Shown: positions 19,986 to 32,509 of the stretch, piece after piece
Layout: every line of letters starts with the position of its first letter
How positions within the stretch are numbered: position 1 is the stretch's first letter
NCBI GenBank assembly: GCA_025201705.1
Contig: MU616807.1
Location: 1 to 40,665 of the forward strand
DNA from: Dissophora ornata
Taxonomy: Eukaryota > Mortierellomycota > Mortierellomycetes > Mortierellales > Mortierellaceae
Direction of reading: 5' to 3'
DNA: 40,665 bases
The notes under the pieces: generated by a model
The model's input: the letters and a program-made list of their open reading frames with translations, nothing else
What the model was told of the DNA's origin: nothing
Database searches by the model: none
Program-made: the position numbers and the translations under genes

Positions 19986-22325
19986 CCCACAAAACACTGC
20001 ATGGAAGGAATGTTGATGGTCGGACAGAGTTGTCTACAGAGTAGCGTGAGTGAGCTCGTGCCAGGCAGGAAGAGTGGCAAAAAAAAAAAAAAGTCGCAGC
20101 GTCAATAAACAACAACAGCAGGTAATAAAAGACAGATTTGGCCATTTCGCTTTCACATCGGTGAGAGCCGTGTTACTTGAAGACGACAAGAAGAGAGCAA
20201 TTAGAAAGTCCTTGGTCTGGTGAACGAGAAATTGGGAAAGAGATGACCATAGATACCCAGATGGCGGAAAGGATTAGGAAACTCAGAAGACCCCCTTGCA
20301 TCCTCCACCTTTTTTTTTGACCTTCATCGTAATCCTGGTTAAGGAACGAGCAGCCCAAAATTAAATCAGAGCAAGTGTTTCCTTCCAAGTTGCCTGTTGT
20401 CCGTTCTATCCAGCGCAAGATGACGGAGGTCACTCGTGTCCGATTACGGCAGCTCAATGGAGATACGGCAGCTGTCGGCTGATAAGTCACCACATGAACA
20501 CTCTCTCCTGGGCGAAGATGGATCATTATTCACCTTTCGACGCGTTGGAGAGACGCGTTGAGGATGCACATCACGAGGATGTGATATCAGAATGATGGCA
20601 ATGTTGTGATCTACTGTTCTTCAGCGGAAAAAAGAAGGAGGGCTCTGTTTTCGAGCGACGAATTTCTTATATTTGCCCCAGTGGGCGATTGAATAACTGC
20701 CAATTCAAAAATTGGTGTAGTTGCACAAAAGGAGGTCCTTGCCCTTTGCCCTTGACCCTTTTTTTCTCTGGGTATGTTGTTGTCAACAAACATATAAGAT
20801 TACATAGACAACAACCTCCTTCGCCGTCTCGCTGTATGACTTGAGCCCTTTGATTTATTCATATTAGGGTTCCTCCATCCACTTTCGACACATCAATTGG
20901 CATCAATGCGTTAGCATGCATGCGAACACTGCCGTGGTCCTGGCCCTATCTTTTTTTTTTCGTGTTCTTTGGTCTCTTTTGAGCTTTAACAGCGTACTAC
21001 CTCTTGGGTCTGTTTATACTTGTACAGATTCATGCCTGTCATTGTTTGAGCAAAACGCAGAACATAGTGCTGTCTGTTGTTTGCTCGTATTTTCGAAGTT
21101 GCTGGACAGATTCCAGTTGACGCCTATCTTTGGCAAGAATACAACCAGAGACTGTGATAAGCCCCATGTTCAACCAAAACAAAACGAAGAGGTGTCGGGA
21201 GGGATTAAGATGTTGGCTGATCGTGAATACCCTGCAAGCGTTCCTGGGGTCTTCATTATGCATCGCCTTCCCCTCTCCCCTTTCAGCGTCTCAAAAGTTC
21301 GTTGTAATAATAGATACTGATCTAACGCGGCAAAGACGATGGACGTTCACGCTGCAGGTATTATTTTTTTTTATCCAGAATCATGAAAGAGCGTTTTGAA
21401 TATGAAGAGACCGATGGAGCATCGCTCTACAAAGACCCGGTATCTTCAATCGGGAAAGAAAGGGTGCGATTTTACGGAGTAAATGTCGTGCCCCCTAAAG
21501 TCAACACCGACCATATTTGTGCTTGATGATTGCAAGCACTGTTTTTTTAGCGCGCAATTCAATCCATCAATCCATAGCCGTGGCTAAAAGGGGCAAGAAG
21601 GGGCAAATCTGAAAAAAAAAAAATTCGAGCGATTGCGGAAAACTTCCTAAACCTTCTTGGCGTGTCTAATCGAGGGGAGACAAAGAGGGTAAGAAAGGTG
21701 CCAGCATAGAGGATTCGATCCTCATTGGGGAAGAACACGGACCGAGACTGGGATTTGTAGGAAGATTCTAGGCTTTGATGTTTTTCATGCAAATCCGATG
21801 AATTCCGCTGTGCTCGCTCTCGTAATTGCAACTATATTGTAGAAGAACGAATGTGAAAAGCGGTACATTATGCAAAAAAAAAAGCGGCGAAGAGCGATAG
21901 GTGTTTTGAGGATCAAGGAGACAAGTTCATGCTCATATTTCATACCTTTGATCACCTCCTCCTGGAGGGGTACTCGCAGTTGTTGCGGCGCTTCTAGGGG
22001 AAACCCCTGCTCATCCCTTTGACTGCTTTCAGAAAGATAACGACGAAAACGCATGGCTCTAGGACAGGTTACGTTACCTATTCGTCAATTGCTCACAGAT
22101 CGTGTGTTTCACGCGGTGAATACCCCGTAGTGCATTCCACAAAAAAAAAAAATGGCCGATAACATCAAGGCCCAGATGGAGGGACCCGCATCCTCAATAT
22201 GTACGTTTGTATTATTTTTTCGGTGTGCAGGTAAGGGACTTGGGCCATGGGGATGCACATGCCGCAGGTTAGAGTAGAAATGAGCGGAGATATTCATGGC
22301 CCATTTGCTCTTTTTTTGTCGTTTG

Positions 22326-22345
22326 CATGCATGCTCGCATGCATG
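22326..22345. repeat. 20-bp inverted repeat with two CATGCATG cores
   Basis: Arms CATGCATGC and GCATGCATG around a TC spacer, perfectly complementary over 9 bp. A related 10-bp palindrome GCATGCATGC lies at 20914-20923, 1.4 kb away in the same gene-poor region. Confidence 0.8.
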
Positions 22346-24517
22346 GACCAGAAGGGCGATGTCGAGCCTGGATGGCGGACAGGCCACCTACCCTGGATGT
22401 ATGGACGCATTACTTCTTTTCATTTGCGACTGAGAGCACTCCTTTTCCTTCTATGAGATTACGGTAGTTTGTCATGCCTTATCTCTTCATGGGACCCCAA
22501 AGCGGTAGCGCGACTTGGTCAGTTGTTCTTTGACAGGTAGGGGGTCATTTTAGTGTCCATAGGATCTGCTTAGTGTTACCATACTTCGGAAATGACAAGA
22601 TTGCTCAAATGCTTGCGAAGAACGGCGTCCCTTGCGACAATTTATCGTCAATGACTATGGTTTGCTGTGGGCACACTCTGTGGCATGCGATTTTAGATGA
22701 TCGCCATGTTCGTCTCTATGCCCAACATCTGTCCAAGGTTCGACTTGATGCTATTGATTTCTGAACCGGGATCTTGTCCGTTCTCCAAGCGCACAATGTC
22801 CTAGTGGTCGAATGCAATCAACGACATTACATCGTTTTAGCGCAATGATACAAGGAATGGTCCAGATCCCTCTCGAGACATGGAGTTGTCACACGATCCG
22901 CCGTCATTATTCCTTACCTTGTCTTCAGGCTATTGTTGACGACATCTCGCTTTGATTTTGCTCGCACGGCAAGCCCCTAAGTTTCTTTCTTGTTCGCAAG
23001 TACACAATAAAAACTAAATTTTCGATAGAGGAGTCGCAATAGAGAGACATGAGAGGACGCAGCGACACGGTGCGGAAAAATGACGTTGATCCGTAGGTTA
23101 CACATTGGAAAAACATAAAAAAAAAAAACGTCATTAGAGCAGTGTGCACGAAAACAGCGACAAAGACGTAGAAAACACACTTTTGCACTACATCTAACTT
23201 AAAGCACACACCCCTAATTCCTACCACATGGTCCGACCAGCACTCTCGACTTCCTTTGACGCCTTTATTGCTCTTCATCGGACTTTTGTAGTCTATACAC
23301 TTTGACTTTTTTTTTTCGGCGCATTTTTTTGTCACACTCTCACATTCGTGTTGCAAACATGCGCGCCACAAGAAGACCACGAGAACCACACTGCATACGC
23401 TATTGCTGTGTTTTTTTTCTTAACGCCAAGCTGCTAATGTCCCCTGTTGCGGAAGCATTCATGCATATGCACGCAATATCGGATGTCTTTGAAGCAATTG
23501 CATCTGTAGACCGAAAATGAGTTCCTGAAGGTAAATGCTGACGATATCGTAATCGCGTTTTATTAGAAATTACAACGAGTAGCACGCGCTGTTTTCCAGG
23601 CGTCGACGAAACAACGATCCGCGTGCTGGAACCCCTCGCAGATTGACAATTGAAAGGTCGAGAGCGTTGAAAGGTCAATATGCCCCTTAGCTTATCCTTT
23701 GCATTTTTAGCACGCTTTCTGACCAACCTGTTACTTGTGGTTGTCAGGGCGAACGGCCACCGAAATTTCAGTGTTCATATAAGTTAAGCCTTTAGTCATA
23801 TATCCACCGTTTCCATTCACTTCATCCTGAATGCATTCTTGTTTATTTATGGTCCTAAGACGCAGAAAGTATGGCTATACGTGAGAAATGCGCATATGAC
23901 GAGAAATGGAGGTCCTCATGTACTATTTAAGCTATAGCTCTCCCGTTTCTCCTTTGCTATGCTGATTTCGTTACAAAGATATCTGGTTCTGAAGGGAAAT
24001 CATTTCAGCAATTGGAGCCTTTTTGTTGACTTTGCCATCAAGTTTTGATTGATGTGCTGATTCTTCGGTGTCGTTAATCAAACGCGTAAAGTACTGAGCA
24101 GGATCCTAGTGTCGGTCGTTAAGTGGTCCTTCTCAGGCTGGAGGACACAGATGGACGCCTCCAGAGGGGATCAGTACATCTTATCGGCTCGACATGGCAC
24201 CTTGCACAAACTATCTGCAGCGTATTAAAAAATCATGTCTGCTAAGCGCGAGACGTGTCCCAGACCTAGGGTTCTATCCGACGCGACGCGAATGTCAAGT
24301 GACATTTATTATTTATTGATCTTCTAGAAAGAAGAATGGTTATTCTTTTGCAGGAAGAGATCTTGAGGAGGAAACCACAGAGACAGTTGAGGGTTTCAAA
24401 ATCTGCTTGCGCTGTTTTTTTTATTATTAAACTATTTGGGCTGATGCCGTCAGTTTTCTGATGAAATGCCAGAACCATTTTATTGAAAAAAAAAAAGCAA
24501 CCGACAGTGACGAGATT

Positions 24518-27500
24518 CTACGAGTCCATGACAAATTCTGGGTTGTTCTTTTTCAGTTCGGAGCGGACAAGCTCAACAACCCAGCTGGCGACCTTGTCGA
24601 CGGCCTCTAGGTCCCTGATGCCAGCATGCTGAATATTACGGTGTCCGTTCGGTTGCTGCGAGGCTTTCAGCGTTAAAGCCGGATCGTACTCGTACAGGAT
24701 CGTATCGTAGAAAGACTGGTACGACTCGAGGATAAACGACTAAGATGTTAAGAAAAATGTCAAAAGACAGTTAGAATACTGCATGAAAGACCTGACGCGG
24801 GATCTTTAAAAAGTTTAGCGTAGCTGTGCTTACCTGGATAGGTCGCATTAGAATCATCTCGGTGTTGGGATCCTTCAGGTACGTCGACAATTTCCGTACA
24901 GTCCATTGGATCCTGGGCGGTACTGTCTCTTTAAAGTCAGTCATGATCCTCGCCAGCTCTTCCGGTCTTGCAAAGGGCTTATCCTTCAACAGCATAGGCG
25001 CCTTCCTCATTACGCCACTGTAGGCTGAGGGATCCTGTTCCCTCTGCGAAGCATCCACGTCCGCCCGGATCCTGAACCCTGCCACCTTATCCATGAACTT
25101 TGTGAGCGAATGGACAGCGGATTTGCCCATCTCGAGAATAAACGTCTCGCAGACGAGCTTCAGATCCCGATCGATTTCCTGCCGCGCATCCAAGTGACTA
25201 TCGACGAGTGTGGGGGTGATCGTCTGGGAAACTGCGCCAAACCATGATCCAAAGTTAAGCAGATTGGTTCGATCTCTGAACAAAGTCGTGATCGCGTCCG
25301 TCATCCTCGAAAAGTCGACCTCCTTGGTCGAATGAACAAAGTTGCCCTCGAATGGTGCGATCTGCTCCTTGAGGATCAAAAGGTGTTTGATCAAGAACAG
25401 GTGTCCGTCCATTGGGTCCTTGGTCTCCTTGATCGTCGTGGATGCTTGATTCAGAGAAACAAGACATTTTGACAGGGCTTCCTGTGACAAGTCATCAAAA
25501 ATCGGTTGCTCGACACACTTGTAGATTTTTGTCAGGAGCCAAAGGGTCTTCTGCAGAGTTGGGTACCAGCCCTGATACATGGCTGCTGATTCATCAAGCT
25601 GCTGCAATGTTGGCGAGGAAAAGTATCCACCAGTAATGCTGCTCGCCAGGGATGGCGTCGGTGACGATACCTCCGGTATAGACTCTGCGATGCTTTCAGC
25701 ATCCGATGGCCTGTGGATATATTGAGAGGATATGGATCTTGAGGGTCCGTCAGAGCTTGTAGGAAGTGGTGGGGGCGCTATAATGAAATACAAGAATTAT
25801 CGAGGCTTAGGTCAGACTTGAAAGTCACGACGCTGAGCAGCAGATTAAGTAGATGTGTCGTACCTAGAAGGCGGGCAGGATAATCAAGGACATTGGGCGT
25901 CGGCTTGTAGTTTTGTATCTCTGAGCGAATGAACGCTTGCGCTCGGTAGACAAGCCTATGTTGGGTATCCTGCAACATATTCCGAATCAAATATCCAAAC
26001 GCAAGATGCGAGTTTTCATCAACTTGAATTGAAAAAAGGTGTCACCAAGGTTAAAATCAGAGTTGAAGAAAGATCAGGATTGAGCTTCACTTTAACAACA
26101 CTTACTTGGAATATCAGATTGTTGGATGTTCATCACAACACACAGCTCGGACAGGATGTCAATCTTGTTTTCGTGGATGATCCTGGGGCGGAGATAATCA
26201 TATAGATATCCAATTAAAGTATCCAAGTATCCGCTGAGAGGGCGAAAATAAATAGGCCATTAGTTGCTGACGGCAAATAGTGGCGAATTTGAGGGCAATC
26301 AATGCAGAGGCCGCATTGACTTACTAGAGTTCTCCCTCGCCAGTATTGAAAAAGTTGTAGAATAGCGAGTACTCCTCCATGCACACTGAGGTCAAGTAAG
26401 CCAGTCCATTTCGAGCCTAGACGGCCAAGGTCAGTGTGTTATTAGATGAAAAGCTTATGGTGGGTCGCGCCCGGTTTAATCGATACTTTGGTGGTGATAC
26501 TTACAAATCTCAGCTTATCCTGCTGGCTAGGTCCCATTTCCTGAATCTTCGAGACAATCATCGGCGAAAGATGCTGCTGCCGAACCGAAAAGTAGCAGTT
26601 GTAACAATCATTTAACAGAGAATTGTACCTATAAAAAGACGGTCCACCATTTTAGTTTCCAGCATTGTTGTCAAGTCGACTACTCCCTTGATGCAGAGAT
26701 ACCTACTCCTTATGGGAGACACATCTTTTCTCCAGCTCAGCAACCAAAGACCGAAGTGGTGGTGCAATGGCTCTGAACTTGACATAAAACAGATTTATTG
26801 CCATGGCCGGTTTGATGGACTCTCCTTTGGCGAGAATTGGCTTTTTAGAAGCGACTTCGGCACTCAATGCCCGCAACTTCGTGATGAGATGCATCTTGAT
26901 CAACGTCATTCCACGCGTCATGCACTGTCTAAACCGCATCTGATACAATTCCGAGTCCTTGTACTTGAGCTGTAATCGGAAATTGGTATAGTAAGTATAA
27001 GTGTCAAACCGCTGCAGATCAAGCCGACACATAAGTCCTGTCCCCTGAAGACGCTTACGTTTTGCTGGACATAATCCAAGCATTCATCCAGTTTACTGAG
27101 CATCGGGGCAAATTCTGGTCGAAGGCAAACATCGTCTCCTGGGGCATTGAACAATCTAGTTACAGCCTCCAGTTGGTGGAAATATGACAGTTTGGAAGCC
27201 ATCAGATCTGCTAGCGTTTGCAGATTCGTCTATAACAATCCGCGATTAATTGGAGCCTTTGTTTAGTCTTGGATCCAGAAACATGCCGCCACCAAAAAAA
27301 GAAAGAATTTCATCAAGGCAGAAATTTCAGTAACAGATACCTGTTCCTGTAATAGCTTTTCGCACGCGAGTTGCAATGCCCTCGTCTTTTCCTCCACAAA
27401 CGCGTAATGGCCCTCTAGACTTTTGAAGCACTCTGAAGTTTCGTCGATCTGCTGTAAAAACCCGTCACATGCCTCCTTGTAAAGAATGACCACAGTCAGG

Positions 27501-28192
27501 TAGTTCCTAAAGTCATCACCGACGGCGATTGCAAGCGACTGTTAACATTGATGGCGAACTACGTCCACAGCGATCCCTGTACCCGATCTGGGCTCGAGAA
27601 GTTCTTCAATAGGGTGGAGTATACCTATAAACATCTTCTTGATCCCGCTCCATCTCTCCCTCGATGCCCGAGAACCAATCGAGGAACTGCTGCGTCGTTT
27701 CAATTGGCTCTAGTTGCTCTGATTCGCATTCTTCGATATTGATCCCGTCAATGTTGGCGACACTTCCTAGACGTGATCTCGGAAGTGTATTTGGTTCCTT
27801 TGCAGAGTATAGCCGAGGCGAGAGGAGTCCTGAAGGTTGCAGTGATGGCGAACCAAGGTGCCTGCCACCCATAGCAGCAGTGTTGGTCTGATCATTGCTT
27901 GATTTACTGAAGGGTAAGGGCGAACTGTACTCGCTTGCCAACTATCGACATGTGCACAGAGAGAAGAGAGAGAGGATTCAAACTCATTGTCAGTCCGAGC
28001 CATTGTGGCCATATCCTGTTTGATCAGACGACGGCCTGATACTGTGAACCGCGAGCTTACGTTGGCGGGTAAAGGCAGCTCTGAGCAGGCATCCTTGAGC
28101 TCGAGCACACTCTGACGCTGCAGCTCTGAGAGGGGTGCGATAGCGTCCCAGTCAAGGGTGCGATGCTGAGCGGGTCTCGCGTGTGTTGCCAT
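24518..28192 (-). CDS. COG3: Conserved oligomeric Golgi complex subunit 3 (Sec34)
   Basis: Lobe A subunit of the COG tether, which captures retrograde vesicles at the Golgi and is needed for glycosyltransferase recycling. Eleven exons join in frame to 905 residues (human COG3 is 828): 28192-28061, 27941-27625, 27506-27341, 27229-27059, 26969-26707, 26628-26505, 26416-26325, 26233-26106, 26022-25864, 25777-24834, 24739-24518. Recognised by family blocks: TTQQFLDWFSGIEGEM, EKTRALQLACEKLLQEQ, MLSKLDECLDYV, NLFYVKFRAIAPPLRSL, RLVYRAQAFIRSEIQ with YKPTPN, GWYPTLQKTLWLLTKIYKC, DGHLFLIKHLLILKEQIAPF. The junction at 27059/26969 restores the exact spacing of the human protein. At 26707 the donor GTAGGT splits a Glu codon; without splicing there a stop would follow immediately. 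It shares a 552-nt divergent promoter with the carrier gene. Confidence 0.95.
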
Positions 28193-28744
28193 GGTCTAAC
28201 GGTTCTGCTCCTGAGGTCCGGTCGGGATAAGGAGCGCGTTTCGTGGCAGATGTGGGGGAATGATGGCAGGTGATGAGGTGAGTGCATGCAAGGCATGACT
28301 TGCTCGCCGAATGTCTTAAGGGTTGAAAACGCCCAGTGGTGGACAGTGGACAGCGGCATGTTTGCGCATTTGCACATTTGCACACTTGCAATTGCACACA
28401 CGCGGTGCCTGAATTTTTACGAGATCAGCCCAGCCCTGTTTAAGTGTTGCCGAGTCCATCCCTGTGCATTCGTTACTCACTGTCGAGTCAACGGGCCAAA
28501 GACCCAAGGGACGCACGCCCCGGCAGTGCCACGAAGGGTTTATCCAGATCAAGTCGATTCTTTGATTGCGAAAGTCATTCATTCCTCCGCTGCGCGGTGT
28601 TGTCATTCTGCCTCGGCCCTATTAAACAGCTGTCGGCCCATCCTCCTCTTACTACTTCTCATCTCTCTATCCGTCTGCCTGTCACCTGCGCATCATTCAT
28701 TCCCTCCCACAACCTCACTTGCACATCCACAGCATCCTCGCAGC
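28193..28744. promoter_or_regulatory. Divergent promoter COG3 / mitochondrial carrier with TTGCAC repeats
   Basis: A 552-nt shared upstream region without a coding sequence. At 28362-28400 a motif close to TTTGCACA is repeated about four times at 7-8 nt spacing, a possible clustered factor-binding site. Downstream, 28620-28740 is a CT-rich leader typical of fungal mRNAs, ending just before the carrier ATG. Confidence 0.55.
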
Positions 28745-30293
28745 ATGCCGCCAACCTCACCCGATCCCGCCAAAATCGACTTTCAAAAGTACTGCTTCTA
28801 CGGCACAGTTCTCAATGTCCCGCCCATCCTGCTCATGTACCCCATGAGGACAGTGCGTCTGCTGCAGCAGCGCAAGTCCTCTGTCCCAGTCTCGTCCTCC
28901 ATCTTCACTGTCATCAAGGACGTGCAACAAAAGAACGGCTTCCGAGCACTCTACGCAGGTGCAACTGTCTTCAGCATAGGTCTCACCAACACAAAGATCC
29001 TTCAGTTTGCAACCTACGACTATCTCGGACAAAAGACTAAGGAGAAGGATTATTTTGGGGTTGAGGTCTTGAAGAACCCCAGCGTTCTGAGCGGTCTGCT
29101 CGGCACCTTCTCGGCAGTGGTGACAACGTTCTTCGTCGTGCCATTTGATGTGGTAAGCACAGCGTCTTCCCCTGATCATCAATGGGCATTCCTCCTTCGA
29201 CACCAGCAGCACCCCCCTCCTCCAGCAAGCAGGCGATTTTTATTTAGGATTGTTTGCTCTTCCCTAGTTTTTGTTCCCGTTCGCTGTTGTTTATGAAAGG
29301 AAGAATGCGGGATATGATTATCAATCTATCGGACGAGCTTATATCTGTGCTCGTGCTTGCGCTGTGCTTGTACAGCACTTGCGTTGTGCTTAGCTGCTGT
29401 CGACACATGCTACAAGCCTGCTCCCCGCACCCTCTTCGCCTAGGCCAGCTGGACGGGGGCTGTATTAAACTGAAACTCTGCATCAACGTTCTTACTAATC
29501 TTTCCTTTGCATCTGCGCCTAGGTCTCTCAACAAATCACCCTTGCCAAAGCAGGAGCACAGGGCAACATCGTACCATCACCAGTACCCACCACAGCTGCA
29601 TCCGTGGCCCCTCCGCTCGTACCAGAGACGGTGACGGTAGCAGGATCTACTGCAGTAGCCAGCAAAATACCCATGTACGCCCAGGGGTCATATGAGCGCC
29701 TCCCTGCGCAACAGATGCCTATTTCGGAATCACTAAGACTTCAATTCAAGCAGGAAGGTGTCCGGTTCTTGTTCCGAGGATACATTGCCTCGCTCATGTC
29801 TACGATCCCCTTCTTTGCAGCCTACTTCCCTGCGTACGAGATTTCAAGAGTCTGGGTCAAGGACGGCATCGAGCTCGTGCGATCTATGCAACCAAATTCC
29901 GACGCGCCTTTTCCACCACCAGAGTTGAATCAGTTGATCGTCTCGTCTATTGCAGGAAGCATGGCCTCGTTGTCGGGAGTCATGATCTCGTCGCCAAGTG
30001 ATATGGTCAAGACAAGGATTCAGACCGAGCAGAGACTGCAGCCCGCCAATGGTACTGGCGTCAAATTGCCTCTGCCATCGCTCAAGTGGATGGATGTCTT
30101 CATGGAGATCTGGAAGAAGGAGGGATTCATGAAGTTCTTCTCGGGAACAAAGGCTAGAGCTATCCTTGCTGTACCTGGAGGAGCGCTCAACTTTGTGATC
30201 TTTGACTTTGTTCGATCTGCCAGTATCACCAAGGAGCCAAGCATGTCTCTGTCGCAAATCCAAGTGTCAGCTGCGCAGGAGGCCTTGTACTAG
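28745..30293 (+). CDS. Mitochondrial carrier (SLC25A44-like)
   Basis: Inner mitochondrial membrane solute carrier; the closest family by motif is SLC25A44, which carries branched-chain amino acids in mammals. Exons 28745-29152 and 29523-30293 (intron 370 nt, the longest in the window) give 392 residues. Three carrier repeats are visible: YPMRTVRLLQQ with Arg replacing the usual acidic residue of P-x-[DE]-x-x-[KR], PFDVVSQQ with Ser replacing Lys/Arg, and canonical SPSDMVKTRIQ. The pattern of a deviant first and PxDVVSQ second signature is that of the A44 branch. Each repeat is followed by the G-rich matrix helix motif (GFRALYAG, GVRFLFRG, GFMKFFSGTKAR). The loop after repeat two carries a Pro/Val/Ala-rich insert of about 50 residues. 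The substrate is inferred, not shown. Confidence 0.85.
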
Positions 30294-30653
30294 AAGTCGG
30301 ATTTACCGCCTTTTTTTTTTTTTTATCTTTTCAAACGCTACAGTCTTTTCCTCTTGCACCTCTCCACTCATTTTACGTTTCTAATGCATGCCATGGTCAC
30401 ATACACATAGAATGGCCTGTTTCACGACAACCAAAAAAGATTAATGTATACATAGAATATTCCCTAGACCTCATGGCCACCATTTGAAATAACATCTACT
30501 CAGACCTCTTGCGACAGTCAGAAATCCATAACTGCATCCGCATTATATTCTATGTGTATTTTATTGGTGGTTTGATGAGGTGGTAGTAGCTCTACGGGCT
30601 ATGACGTCTAAAGGTCTTTTGGTATACATGCAAAGAACAATAACGAATGTCCT
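30294..30653. other. Convergent 3' regions, carrier / NDUFS7
   Basis: 360 nt between two stops. It contains a T14 run just after the carrier stop and AT-rich DNA with repeated ACATAGAAT-like words (30405, 30455) consistent with 3' processing. I see no gene. Confidence 0.5.
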
Positions 30654-31919
<1,266 letters not shown>

Positions 31920-32509
31920 GGCTGCAAGAGTGTTGGAGAGTGGGGAGGGGTGGAGAGTGTTGATGTGATGTCCTGAAAACAAAAACCCCGAAGTCTGTTC
32001 GGAGATCAGGGTGGTGGTGGGGTCCATGAGTGCGAAGCCACACCCTTCTAATTGAATGCATGCTGTTCAATTAGAGAGGGTAGCGGAATGATATTCTCCC
32101 CACGCGAACCGCGATTCGTGGATCATGATCAGTCAAGACAGTGCTATCAATACCATTGCAGCCCATTGATTGGGTCTGGCTCTCCTGCATCTTTGCGATG
32201 CTGGCGGCAAGCATATCTGGCCATTGCCGGCGTAGTATTTCTCGCGCATGGTTGTCGTGACCGCCCTATCCGACGCGTTTCAAAAAAATAATAATACGGG
32301 ATCATGGCTCTACCGTGTAGGTTCCTACTCTGACTCTGCAGCTGTTCAAACCAAGTGAGTGATACCCGCAATCAAAAATAAACGTGTATTTTCCGCTTTT
32401 TGTTATTGTTATTTCTCTTCATCCCGTTTTTGCCCCATCCCCTCATTTCTCTCCTCAGAGTCAATGTCGCCATCTCTTCTGTTGTGTGCTCATTCCTGAA
32501 CAACAGCCC
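31920..32509. promoter_or_regulatory. Divergent promoter NDUFS7 / DDT-domain gene, with a uORF
   Basis: 590 nt between divergent genes, no long coding sequence. On the + strand the leader before 32510 is T/C-rich, and an upstream ATG at 32464 opens an 11-codon frame ending at 32499, ten bases before the main ATG. Such a uORF could dampen translation of the remodeller subunit if the transcript starts upstream of it. Confidence 0.45.

Larger units (their letters stand above)
19223..24517. other. Gene-poor region, 5.3 kb
   Basis: I cannot support a gene here. Open frames of 60-150 codons are present on both strands, but none shows a recognisable family, and most are built from alternative start codons or run through A/T homopolymers. 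The region holds many A8-A14 and T8-T12 runs, GC alternation at 19326-19335, a perfect hairpin at 19964-19985, CATGCATG-type palindromes at 20914-20923 and 22326-22345, and an inverted repeat CTGGAGG/CCTCCAG at 24138-24164. The most coding-like fragments are 21383-21526 (+), 21559-22054 (-) and 22573-22764 (+); they are described under findings. Possible contents are distal regulatory DNA for ZnF-3, a non-coding RNA, or decayed genes. Confidence 0.5.

Noticed and set aside
20173..20526. 117-codon minus-strand ORF with a hydrophobic C-terminal part
   Set aside because: No homologous motif, no promoter evidence, uninterrupted by introns in a noncoding-looking region. Kept only as part of the gene-poor gap.
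19223..24517. Transposon or retroelement in the gene-poor gap
   Set aside because: No transposase, integrase or reverse-transcriptase motif, no long terminal or inverted repeats, and no target-site duplication could be seen.
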